Assembly: GCF_037203705.1 (NCBI RefSeq)
Contig: NZ_JBBCAT010000004.1
Coordinates: forward strand, 124,001-188,000
Source of the DNA: Prosthecomicrobium sp. N25
Lineage (GTDB): Bacteria > Pseudomonadota > Alphaproteobacteria > Rhizobiales > Ancalomicrobiaceae
Direction of reading: 5' to 3'
DNA: 64,000 nucleotides
Every line of letters starts with the position of its first letter. Within the stretch, counting starts at the first letter, position 1. Below, in pieces: positions 45,590-52,978 of this stretch. The translations under genes and the position numbers were made by a program. A model generated the notes under the pieces. That model saw only the letters and a list, made by a program, of their open reading frames with translations. It was not told the origin of the DNA and searched no databases.

Positions 45590-46897
45590 ATGGACCCCAC
45601 CACCGTTGCGATCGTCCTCACCATCTGTCTCTTCGGTTTCCTGGCGGGAGGGCTCTGGATCGGCATGGCGCTGGCCGGGGTCGGCTGGGTCGCCATCGAG
45701 TTCTTCACCACCCGCCCGGCAGGCCTGATGTTCGGGCAGACCACCTGGGGCGCCAGCAACTCGTGGTCCCTGACGGCGCTGCCGATGTTCATCTGGATGG
45801 GCGAGATCCTCTTCCGCTCCCGGCTCGCCGAGGACATGTTCAAGGGCCTGGCGCCGTGGATGCAGCGGCTGCCCGGGCGGCTCCTGCACACCAACGTCTA
45901 CGGCTGCGGAATCTTCGCCGCGATTTCCGGCTCGTCGGCCGCGACGGCCGCCACCATCGGCAAGATGACGATCCCGGAGCTTCGCCGGCGGGGTTACGAC
46001 GACTTCATGGTCGTGGGGTCGCTGGCCGGGTCGGGCACGCTCGGGCTGCTCATTCCGCCCTCGATCATCATGATCGTCTACGGGGTGGCCGCGCAGGTCT
46101 CCATCGCGCGGCTCTTCATCGCCGGGGTGATCCCCGGCATCCTGCTCATGCTGGTCTTCTCCGGCATCGTCGTGGCCTACGCGCTCCTGTGGCCGAACCG
46201 GATCCCGCCCGCCGACGCGCCAATGCCGTTCCTGCGCAAGCTCGACGAATCCCGCCGGCTCATCCCGACCGTGCTGCTCATCGTGCTGGTGCTCGGGTCG
46301 ATCTACGGGGGCTATGCCACGCCGACCGAATCGGCCGTGCTCGGCGTGGTCGGCTCGCTCTTGCTGGCGCTCGCCACCGGCGGGCTCACGGCGGAGACCT
46401 TCTGGCAGAGCGTCACCGGCGCCGTCCGCACCTCCTGCATGATCGGCCTCATCCTGTCCGGTGCGGCCTTCATGTCGACCGCCATGGGGCTGACGGGCCT
46501 GCCGCGGCTCTTCGCGGACTGGATCTCCCACATGCAGCTCAGCCAGGCGGCGCTCATCGCGGCGCTGACGGTGGTGTTCATCATCATGGGCTGCTTCATC
46601 GACGGCATCTCCATGGTGGTGCTGACCACCTCGGTGATCCTCCCCGCCGTGCAGGCGGCGGGCATCGACCTCCTGTGGTTCGGGATCTTCATCGTGCTCG
46701 TGGTCGAGATGGCGCAGATCACGCCGCCGGTCGGCTTCAATCTCTACGTCCTGCAATCGCTGGCGAGGAAAACCATGGGCTACGTAGCATTGGCCTCGCT
46801 GCCCTTCTTCGTCGGCATGCTGCTGATGGTCGCCCTGGTGACCGCCGTCCCGGAGGTCGTCACGTGGCTGCCGAACCAGATGCTGGGGGCGAAATGA
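45590..46897 (+). CDS. dctM: TRAP transporter large permease (DctM type)
   Basis: A 435-residue polytopic protein with about 12 membrane segments, the channel-forming subunit that couples solute uptake to sodium. Family segments are GRLLHTNVYGCGIFAAISGSSAATAATIG, the conserved GSLAGSGTLGLLIPPSI, and near the C-terminus PPVGFNLYVLQS. The last base group overlaps the marR-like start (ATGA), indicating translational coupling. Confidence 0.94.
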   Translation: MDPTTVAIVLTICLFGFLAGGLWIGMALAGVGWVAIEFFTTRPAGLMFGQTTWGASNSWSLTALPMFIWMGEILFRSRLAEDMFKGLAPWMQRLPGRLLHTNVYGCGIFAAISGSSAATAATIGKMTIPELRRRGYDDFMVVGSLAGSGTLGLLIPPSIIMIVYGVAAQVSIARLFIAGVIPGILLMLVFSGIVVAYALLWPNRIPPADAPMPFLRKLDESRRLIPTVLLIVLVLGSIYGGYATPTESAVLGVVGSLLLALATGGLTAETFWQSVTGAVRTSCMIGLILSGAAFMSTAMGLTGLPRLFADWISHMQLSQAALIAALTVVFIIMGCFIDGISMVVLTTSVILPAVQAAGIDLLWFGIFIVLVVEMAQITPPVGFNLYVLQSLARKTMGYVALASLPFFVGMLLMVALVTAVPEVVTWLPNQMLGAK

Positions 46898-47433
46898 GCG
46901 GCGGCGACAACGAAGCCTGGGGCCGTGCCGACCTCGGGCCCATCGTCTCCTCCGGCCACCTCGCGGCCGGCGCCATGCCGGCACTGTCGGAGATCGAGTT
47001 CGCCATGGTCATGTACGCGAACGCCTTCCAGCGCTGGATCGTGCGCTGCATGGCCGCCGCGGGCGTGCCGGACCTGTCGGTGCTCGACATCCTCGTGCTG
47101 CACAACGTCAACCACCGGGGCAAGCCGAAGACGCTCTCCGACATCTGCCTCGTCCTCAACATCGAGGACACGCACACGGTCGCGTATGCGCTGAAGAAGC
47201 TGGAACGGCTCAAGCTCGTGAAGAGCGGGCGGCGCGGGAAGGAGAAACTCTCCCATATCACCCCCGCGGGCGAGGCGGCGTGCAAGCGCTACGCCGAGGT
47301 GCGCGAAACCCTGCTGGTCGATTCCGTGCTGTCGTCGGGCCTCAAGGGCGAGGTCCTGTCGGAGGTCGCCAAGCGGATCCGGTCGCTGTCGGGCCACTAC
47401 GACCAGGCGGCGCGCGCGGCGGCGTCGCTCTGA
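46894..47433 (+). CDS. MarR-like winged-helix regulator
   Basis: A 179-residue regulator. The middle part carries a winged helix (DLSVLDILVLHNVNHRGKPKTLSDICLVL, then TVAYALKKLERLKLVKSGRRG) typical of MarR-like proteins. It overlaps the dctM stop codon by four bases, so it is the last gene of the TRAP operon and probably controls that operon. The operator-like TTGTTGACAA at 43913 is a possible target. The ligand could be the transported substrate. Confidence 0.8.
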   Translation: MSGGDNEAWGRADLGPIVSSGHLAAGAMPALSEIEFAMVMYANAFQRWIVRCMAAAGVPDLSVLDILVLHNVNHRGKPKTLSDICLVLNIEDTHTVAYALKKLERLKLVKSGRRGKEKLSHITPAGEAACKRYAEVRETLLVDSVLSSGLKGEVLSEVAKRIRSLSGHYDQAARAAASL

Positions 47434-47464
47434 TGGCGAGGCCGCCAGTCGCGATGCGTCGGCC

Positions 47465-48364
47465 TTAGGCGACGGCCGCCTCGGGGGTGGGCTCGGCGGC
47501 GAGGAGGCGGATGCGGTTCCCCGAGGGGTCGAGGACACAGTCCCCGTCGGTCTCGTAGCCGGCCGCGGCCAGGCGGGCGAGGGCGGCCGCGACCGCTCGT
47601 GTGTCGCCGAGCACCAGGGTGGCGGCGGCGAGGCCGAGGGTCGGGGCGGGCCGCGGGCGCCCGCGGCTCTGCCAGGTGTTGAGGCCCAGGTGGTGGTGAT
47701 AGCCGCCGGCGGCCACGAACAGGGCCCCGGGATAGGTTTCGACCATCGGCTCCAGGCCGAGCGCGTCGACATAGAAGCGGCGGCTGTCGGCGATGTCGGC
47801 GACCTTCAGATGAACGTGGCCGACCGTGGTGCCGGCGGGCAGGCCCTCGAAGGCCGGCGCGGCCGTCCCCTCGGCCAGGATGCCGCGGATGTCGGCGGGC
47901 AGGGTGTCGATCTTGAGCCGGCCGGCTTCGTGGGGCCATTCCGGGCGGGTCCGGTCGCGGTAGACCTCGATGCCGTTGCCCTCCGGGTCCGAAAGGTAGA
48001 AGGCCTCGCTGACCAGATGGTCGGAGGCTCCCTCGATCGCGATCCGGCGGGCGGCCACGTGGGCGACCCAGCGGGCGAGCTCGCGGCGGGAGGGCATCAG
48101 GTAGGCGACGTGAAAGAGCCCGGCGCGGCGCGGGTCGTCGGCCGGCAGGTCCGGCCGGCCCTGAAGGACCAGCAGGGCGCGCCCGTCGGCGGCGCCGAGC
48201 ACGGCCTTGTCGGGCCGCTCGAGCAGGACCTGCATGCCGAGGACGGTCCGGTACCAGCGGACGAGACCGGGAAGGTCCCGGACCGCCAGGGTGACGGGCC
48301 CCACGTGGCTCGCGGCGGGCAGGGCGGCGGGCGCGACGACGGACGCGGACGGATCGATGGACAT
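47465..48364 (-). CDS. VOC family extradiol dioxygenase-like protein
   Basis: A 299-residue protein with two vicinal-oxygen-chelate modules. The N-terminal unit starts VGPVTLAVRDLPGLVRWYRTVLGM; the second starts GHVHLKVADIADSRRFYVDALGLEP. The metal ligands appear as His in FHVAYLMPS, His in GHVHLK and Glu in the YHHHLGL/SGNRIRL region, matching catechol-2,3-dioxygenase (CatE-like) proteins. The substrate is unknown and glyoxalase-type activity cannot be excluded. The start at 48364 is chosen since the upstream frame is Pro/Arg-rich. It lies downstream of hutF on the same strand. Confidence 0.82.
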   Translation of the reverse strand: MSIDPSASVVAPAALPAASHVGPVTLAVRDLPGLVRWYRTVLGMQVLLERPDKAVLGAADGRALLVLQGRPDLPADDPRRAGLFHVAYLMPSRRELARWVAHVAARRIAIEGASDHLVSEAFYLSDPEGNGIEVYRDRTRPEWPHEAGRLKIDTLPADIRGILAEGTAAPAFEGLPAGTTVGHVHLKVADIADSRRFYVDALGLEPMVETYPGALFVAAGGYHHHLGLNTWQSRGRPRPAPTLGLAAATLVLGDTRAVAAALARLAAAGYETDGDCVLDPSGNRIRLLAAEPTPEAAVA

Positions 48365-48491
48365 CGCAAGAGACTCCGGCCGGACCGGCCAGGGCGGTCC
48401 GCGTCCTCCACTTGGCGGCTCCTTGCGCGGAATGCCAGGGGCTGCGGCGGCGATGGATCGTTCGACGATCGGGAACGATGGCCCGCCCGCC

Positions 48492-49853
48492 TCAGGCGCT
48501 CGCGGCGAGACGCTCCATGACGGCGCCGAAGCGGCGGCCGATCCGCTCCCGCTCGCGGTGCCGGCCGTCCTCGACCAGCCGCACGCCGCGGACCCAGACC
48601 TTGTCGACCGCGACCGTGCCGGGCGCGAAGATCCAGGCGTCGAGCAGGGCGTCGCCGTCGGGCAGGTCGGTGCCCGGGCGGGCCGGGGAGAGGGCAACGA
48701 GGTCGGCCGGCGCGCCGGGGGCGATCTCGGACGGCCCGGCGCCGAGCGCCCGGGCGCCGCCGGCGAGCGCGGCGGCGAAGAGGCTGAGGCCGGTCGAGCC
48801 TTCCGGCGGGGCGAGAACGTTGCGCGCCCGGTCGCGCAGGCGCTGGGAGTATTCCAGCATGCGCAGCTCCGCGCCGAGGCCGATCTCGACGTTGGAATCC
48901 GAGCCGATGCCGAAGGCCCCTCCGGCGGCGCGGAAGTCCGCGGCGGGGAAGATGCCGTCGCCGAGGTTGGCCTCGGTCAGGGGGCAGAGGCCGGCGACCG
49001 CGCCGGTCGCCGCGAGGGCGGCGGTTTCGCGCGCGTCCATGTGGGTGGCGTGGACGAGGCACCAGCGTGGGTCGACCGGGGCATGGTCGAGGAGCCAGGC
49101 GACTGGGCGGGCGCCCGACCAGGCGAGGCAATCTTCCACCTCCCGGGTCTGCTCGGCGACGTGGATGTGGACCGGCCCGCCGGCCGCGAGCGCCACGGCG
49201 GCCTCGAGCTCGTCCGGGGTGACCGCCCTCAGCGAATGCGGCGCGACGCCGAGCACACTTCCGGGCAGCGCCGCCAGGGCGCGGCTGGCCGCCTCGTGCA
49301 GGCGGGCGAAACCGGCAGGGTCGTTGACGAAGCGGCGCTGGGCCGTCCCCGCCGGGGCGCCGCCGAAGCCTGCGCGGGCGTAGAGGACGGGGAGCAGGGT
49401 GAGGCCGATGCCGGTCTCGGCCGCCGCCGCGGCGATGCGGACGGCCATCTCGGCCGGATCCTCGTAGGGGTGCCCGTCCGGGGCGTGGTGCAGGTAGTGG
49501 AACTCGCCGACGCGGGTGAAGCCGGCCTCGAGCATCTCGACCTGGAGCTCGGCCGCGACGGCCTCCACGTCGTCGGGCGACATGGCGAGCGCGAAGCGGT
49601 ACATGAGGTCGCGCCAGCTCCAGAAGCTGTCGTTGCCCGGCCCGCGCCGCTCGGTCAGGCCCGCCATCGCACGCTGGAAGGCGTGGCTGTGCAGGTCGGG
49701 CATGCCGGGCAGGAGACAGGCGACGCGCTCGTCCCCGGGGGCCGCGCCGGCGGACGCCTCTACGGCGACGATGCGGCCGTCCGCGAGGGTGAGCCTCACC
49801 TCGGCGGCCCAGCCCTCCGGCAGCAGGGCCCGCCCGGCATGAAGATGCGCCAT
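48492..49853 (-). CDS. hutF: Formimidoylglutamate deiminase
   Basis: A 453-residue metal-dependent amidohydrolase of histidine degradation: N-formimino-L-glutamate to N-formyl-L-glutamate plus ammonia. The metal site HSH (residues 55-57 in MPDLHSHAFQRAMAGL) and the segment NDSFWSWRDLMYRF are highly characteristic of HutF, as is EFHYLHH. The later HIHVAEQ histidines and GSDSNVEI aspartate complete the active site. The other hut genes are outside the window. It is on the same strand as the VOC gene downstream. Confidence 0.93.
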   Translation of the reverse strand: MAHLHAGRALLPEGWAAEVRLTLADGRIVAVEASAGAAPGDERVACLLPGMPDLHSHAFQRAMAGLTERRGPGNDSFWSWRDLMYRFALAMSPDDVEAVAAELQVEMLEAGFTRVGEFHYLHHAPDGHPYEDPAEMAVRIAAAAAETGIGLTLLPVLYARAGFGGAPAGTAQRRFVNDPAGFARLHEAASRALAALPGSVLGVAPHSLRAVTPDELEAAVALAAGGPVHIHVAEQTREVEDCLAWSGARPVAWLLDHAPVDPRWCLVHATHMDARETAALAATGAVAGLCPLTEANLGDGIFPAADFRAAGGAFGIGSDSNVEIGLGAELRMLEYSQRLRDRARNVLAPPEGSTGLSLFAAALAGGARALGAGPSEIAPGAPADLVALSPARPGTDLPDGDALLDAWIFAPGTVAVDKVWVRGVRLVEDGRHRERERIGRRFGAVMERLAASA

Positions 49854-49984
49854 GTCCGCCTCCGTGGTCTGATATGACTATACATATCCAGGCGTCCGGG
49901 GGGAAGCGGCCCTGACGGGTGTCTCGCCGGTGGATGTGGCCGATCCGCCACTGTTCCAGGGCAATGCGCGTATTCCGTCAGGTG

Positions 49985-50104
49985 ATATGAGGAATCTCGC
50001 ATTGATAGAAGGCGCGTGCTTCCCTACGAGGAAGAGGCTGAGCGATCGGCGTTGCATTCCTCCCTTTGACTTGGGCCGCTCCTGACCGGGGCGGTCTTCT
50101 TTTT
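49985..50104 (+). ncRNA. Candidate alphar15/AbcR-type small RNA, copy 1
   Basis: About 120 bases with a stem-loop in the first half (CTTCC...GGAAG). A single-stranded GTTGCATTCCTCCC follows (50051-50064), containing the anti-Shine-Dalgarno CCTCC, and then an intrinsic terminator. Alphaproteobacterial AbcR1/AbcR2 (alphar15) RNAs come as tandem pairs in one intergenic region, carry just such anti-SD motifs and repress ABC-transporter mRNAs. The exact 5-prime end is estimated. No coding potential fits. Confidence 0.6.
50073..50104 (+). terminator. Intrinsic terminator of sRNA copy 1
   Basis: CCGCTCC pairs with GGGGCGG around TGACC, followed by TCTTCTTTTT. It is a good Rho-independent terminator on the plus strand. 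Confidence 0.75.
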
Positions 50105-50177
50105 CGGGCGCGTGTGAAGAGACCCCGATCCCGGGTCGGCCTCGACGTCGGGGTCGAAGGGTCGCGGGCCAGCGTCT

Positions 50178-50297
50178 GGTATGGGTTTCTTCGAATTGTT
50201 GGGTGCGGGCGACTCGCTCTACGGTAGCCATGTCGCCTCGGCGACGGTTGCATTCCTCCCATGACCTCGGACCGCCCGCTCCGCCGGGCGGTTTTTC
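50178..50297 (+). ncRNA. Candidate alphar15/AbcR-type small RNA, copy 2
   Basis: A second unit of about 120 bases. It has a small hairpin (GTCGC CTCG GCGAC) just upstream of the identical 14-mer GTTGCATTCCTCCC at 50247-50260, and then a perfect intrinsic terminator. The shared 14-mer, its position before the terminator, and similar flanking bases (TGAC, CGGACC/GGGCCG) show the two units are paralogues, as for AbcR1 and AbcR2. The rest has diverged. The 5-prime end is estimated. Confidence 0.6.
50272..50296 (+). terminator. Intrinsic terminator of sRNA copy 2
   Basis: CCGCCCG pairs perfectly with CGGGCGG around CTCCGC and is followed by TTTTTC. A strong Rho-independent terminator. Confidence 0.85.
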
Positions 50298-50384
50298 TTT
50301 GCCCGGTCCGCAATCGGACGCCGCGGAACCCCGGCGGGGGCTTGGCGGTTCGTGTCCCGAAAGGCAACCCGAGGGAGACGCCCC

Positions 50385-50777
50385 ATGGACAGACTTGCAC
50401 CCGACGGCTCGGTCGCCGAGGCCCACAGCCCGCGTGCTGACCTTCTCGTCTTCGAAATCCGCGCCCGCATCACCAAGCCCGACATGGAATGGATGGCGCG
50501 GCTGGTCGAGGAGGCGTTCGACCGCCATGAGGCCGTCGACATGCTGGTCGTGATGCGCAACTACCAGGGCGCCGACTGGGGCGCGGTGCTCGACGCCGAA
50601 TTCGCCAAGGCTCAGGCCCGCGCCACGAACCACGTCCGCCGCTACGCCGTCGTCGGCGCCCCCGCCTGGGCGCGCGCGATGATCGAGGTCGCCGACGTCT
50701 TCTCCCCCGTGGACGCCAAGACCTTCGCGCTCGAGGAAGAAGCCGAAGCCTGGGCCTGGGTCAACGGCGCCGCGTGA
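50385..50777 (+). CDS. SpoIIAA/STAS-like protein
   Basis: A 130-residue protein of the SpoIIAA-like (DUF3478, STAS/CRAL-TRIO-like) group: it contains RARITKPDMEWMARLVEEAFDRHEAVDMLVVMRNYQGADWGA and ends with FALEEEAEAWAWV, the usual layout. The biochemical role is unknown; relatives bind small hydrophobic ligands or act as regulators. A GAGGGAG ribosome binding site precedes the ATG at 50385. It is the last chromosomal gene before the attachment site. Confidence 0.83.
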   Translation: MDRLAPDGSVAEAHSPRADLLVFEIRARITKPDMEWMARLVEEAFDRHEAVDMLVVMRNYQGADWGAVLDAEFAKAQARATNHVRRYAVVGAPAWARAMIEVADVFSPVDAKTFALEEEAEAWAWVNGAA

Positions 50778-50824
50778 CACCCGCCCGCCGCGCGGCCCCG
50801 AGGCCCTGCCGGGCCGGGGGCCCG

Positions 50825-50869
<45 letters not shown>

Positions 50870-50990
50870 TCGGATAATACAACCGTACGTTGAGCGAGCA
50901 GGTACTTGCGCGACACGATGAGCGACCGATGCGGATTTGCGAGGATCCGATCTCGGTGCTCAGGACGGTGCTCGCCAAGGAATTTGTCGA

Positions 50991-52184
50991 ATGGCTTCCC
51001 TCAATCTCACGGAGTCCCGCATCCGGGAACTCCCCCTCGGCTCCGGCATCTGGCGCGACCAACAGGTCAAGGGGCTGCTGGTCATCTGCCATGCAACCAC
51101 GAAGACCTACTCGGTGCAAGGCGACGTCCGCAGGAACGGCCGGCACGTCCGCACCGTGCGGGTCAAGATCGACCGCGTGGACCGGATCGGCCTGCGCGAG
51201 GCCCGCAATAAGGCCCGCGAGCTGATGTCGCAGATCCAGTCCGGCATCGACCCCACGGCGAAGCAGGAGGCGAGCACCATCACGGTCGCCGAAGCCCTGG
51301 AGGTCCACCTCGGCGAGCGCACTTTCCGCAAGGCGACCGTGGACAGCTACCGCTACAACGTCGACCACTACCTCGCCCGCATCAGGAATCGACCGATCGT
51401 CGACCTGAGCCGGCCCATGGTGCGGGACATCTACGAGAAGCTCCGCACCAACTCCGGGCAGACGACCGCGACCGGCGTGATGCGCGTCCTTCGCGCGATC
51501 ATCAACACCGCCATGCGGATGGACATCACCATCACCGACAACCCGGTCTGCGCCCTTCGCCTGCCCATGCCGCCGGACCGGAGGGTCGACGCGCTCGACC
51601 TCATGGAATGGTGGGAGCTGACGGAGGAGCTTCCGCCGATCCGGCGCGACCTCCACCGCGCCATGATGCTCACGGGCGCCCGGCGGTCGTCGATCCTCAA
51701 CCTGAAGCGCGCCGACGTGGACCTCGGCCGCAGGATCCTGCGCTTCACCCACATGAAGACGGGCGGGCAGATGCTGTTCCCCATGGGCGACTTCCTCACC
51801 GCCATGGTCGAGGAGCGGATGCGCGCCGACCTGCCGCTCAACAATCCCTGGCTCTGGCCGTCGCCCGTGAGCGGCATCGGCTGCACCACCGAGCCGAAGG
51901 AGAAGCGGCGCGGCCTGCCGAGCCCGCACGAGTACCGCCACCACGCCCGCACGCTCTTCATCGCGGCCGGCGTGCCCTACGCCGAGAGCGCGCTCCTCCT
52001 CGGCCAGCGGCTTCCCGGTGCCTCCGGCGGATACGTCCACGCCGAGCACCTCGTCGAGCACTTGCGCCCGCACGCGCAGGCGCTGGAGACGAAGATCCTG
52101 GCGGCGCGGGTCGGCGGCCTGATCCTGCCGCCCGCCGACGACCTCTCGGACGAGGAGGACGGCGACGATGCCGAGGCCGCTTAA
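50991..52184 (+). CDS. int: Tyrosine recombinase (site-specific integrase)
   Basis: A 397-residue phage-type integrase with an N-terminal arm-binding domain (residues 1-90, with RVDRIGLREARNKARELM), a core-binding domain (about 95-190) and the catalytic domain. Catalytic residues: Arg231/232 (LTGARRSSILNL), Lys256 (THMKTGG), His313 and Arg316 (HEYRHHARTLF), and Tyr348 (GASGGYVHAE). At the usual LLGH position the sequence is LLGQR (Gln339). AAGGAA precedes the ATG at 50991. It sits next to the tRNA-derived attachment site it presumably uses. Confidence 0.93.
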   Translation: MASLNLTESRIRELPLGSGIWRDQQVKGLLVICHATTKTYSVQGDVRRNGRHVRTVRVKIDRVDRIGLREARNKARELMSQIQSGIDPTAKQEASTITVAEALEVHLGERTFRKATVDSYRYNVDHYLARIRNRPIVDLSRPMVRDIYEKLRTNSGQTTATGVMRVLRAIINTAMRMDITITDNPVCALRLPMPPDRRVDALDLMEWWELTEELPPIRRDLHRAMMLTGARRSSILNLKRADVDLGRRILRFTHMKTGGQMLFPMGDFLTAMVEERMRADLPLNNPWLWPSPVSGIGCTTEPKEKRRGLPSPHEYRHHARTLFIAAGVPYAESALLLGQRLPGASGGYVHAEHLVEHLRPHAQALETKILAARVGGLILPPADDLSDEEDGDDAEAA

Positions 52185-52590
52185 GTCGAGCGCATCGAGG
52201 CCGAAGCCCCACTCGCCGGTCCCGCTCCAGTCGCCGCGTCCGGCCAAGAAGAAGGGGCCGGTCACGGTGGAGGACGTCGAGCTGCTGGTGCGCTGGCTCA
52301 TCGAGACGCACCGCTACACGCCCTGGTTCGACACGGAGGCGGCGGCCGCCTACCTCCGCCGCGAGCCGGGGACGCTGAAGGGCTGGCGCTCCAAGGGGGA
52401 GGGCCCGCGCTTCTACCTCGTGAACGAGCAGTTCATCCGCTACCACATCGACGACCTCGACGCCTTCGTGCGGGGCAGCCGCCGACGCATTCCGAAGTGG
52501 CTGCTGGACAAGGCGGCGGCGCAGGCGGCGGCCGGATGCCTCCCCGAGCCGTCCCCGTCGCCCCGGCTCAGGGGCGACGAGAAACGTTGA
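52168..52590 (+). CDS. Excisionase-like HTH protein 1
   Basis: A 140-residue protein. A MerR/excisionase-like winged HTH occupies about residues 50-100: WFDTEAAAAYLRREPGTLKGWRSKGEGPRFYLV, then RYHIDDLDAFV. The N-terminal 30 residues are Lys/Pro-rich, and the last 40 are Ala/Pro-rich. The start has GAGGAGG upstream and overlaps the integrase stop by 17 bases, so the two are translationally coupled. It probably controls excision (directionality factor) or transcription. A homologous gene follows. Confidence 0.8.
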   Translation: MPRPLKSSASRPKPHSPVPLQSPRPAKKKGPVTVEDVELLVRWLIETHRYTPWFDTEAAAAYLRREPGTLKGWRSKGEGPRFYLVNEQFIRYHIDDLDAFVRGSRRRIPKWLLDKAAAQAAAGCLPEPSPSPRLRGDEKR

Positions 52591-52747
52591 TGTCGCTCTC
52601 CGCGGCAGCGTGATGATTAGACGACGCGCGCCTCGAGGAGCCGGAATTCCGGCGGGCGCGCGGTCGGTTCACCCGGCCCTCCTCAGACAGAAACCCTGGT
52701 CTGAACCGGCCCGCGGCGAAGCCGCCGGCCGCATGGAGGTCGATACG

Positions 52748-52978
52748 ATGAACGATGCGCCGAAGCACGACGCGCGGGGCGACACCGCCGCCCGCGCCGT
52801 CACGAGCCCCTGGCTCGACACCGAGGCGGCCGCCGCCTACCTCTCCTGCTCGCCCGGAACGCTCCGCTCCTGGCGGGCGCGGGGGCAGGGACCGCGCTAC
52901 CGCGTGATCCACGACAAGATCGTCCGCTACCACCGCGACGACCTCGACGGCTTCGTGCTCGGGGAGGGCGGCCGATGA
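52748..52978 (+). CDS. Excisionase-like HTH protein 2
   Basis: A 76-residue protein consisting mainly of the same HTH: WLDTEAAAAYLSCSPGTLRSWRARGQGPRYRV, then RYHRDDLDGFV. It is clearly a paralogue of the preceding gene. GGAGG is eight bases upstream of the ATG at 52748, so this start is preferred to the ATG at 52733. It overlaps the primase start by four bases (ATGA), consistent with one early operon int-HTH1-HTH2-primase. Confidence 0.8.
   Translation: MNDAPKHDARGDTAARAVTSPWLDTEAAAAYLSCSPGTLRSWRARGQGPRYRVIHDKIVRYHRDDLDGFVLGEGGR

Noticed and set aside
50051-50297. Minus-strand small genes starting at GGGAGGAATG in the sRNA region
   Set aside because: The GGAGG-ATG context arises from the complement of the anti-SD motif; the encoded products are Arg/Pro-rich, different from each other and cross the terminators.
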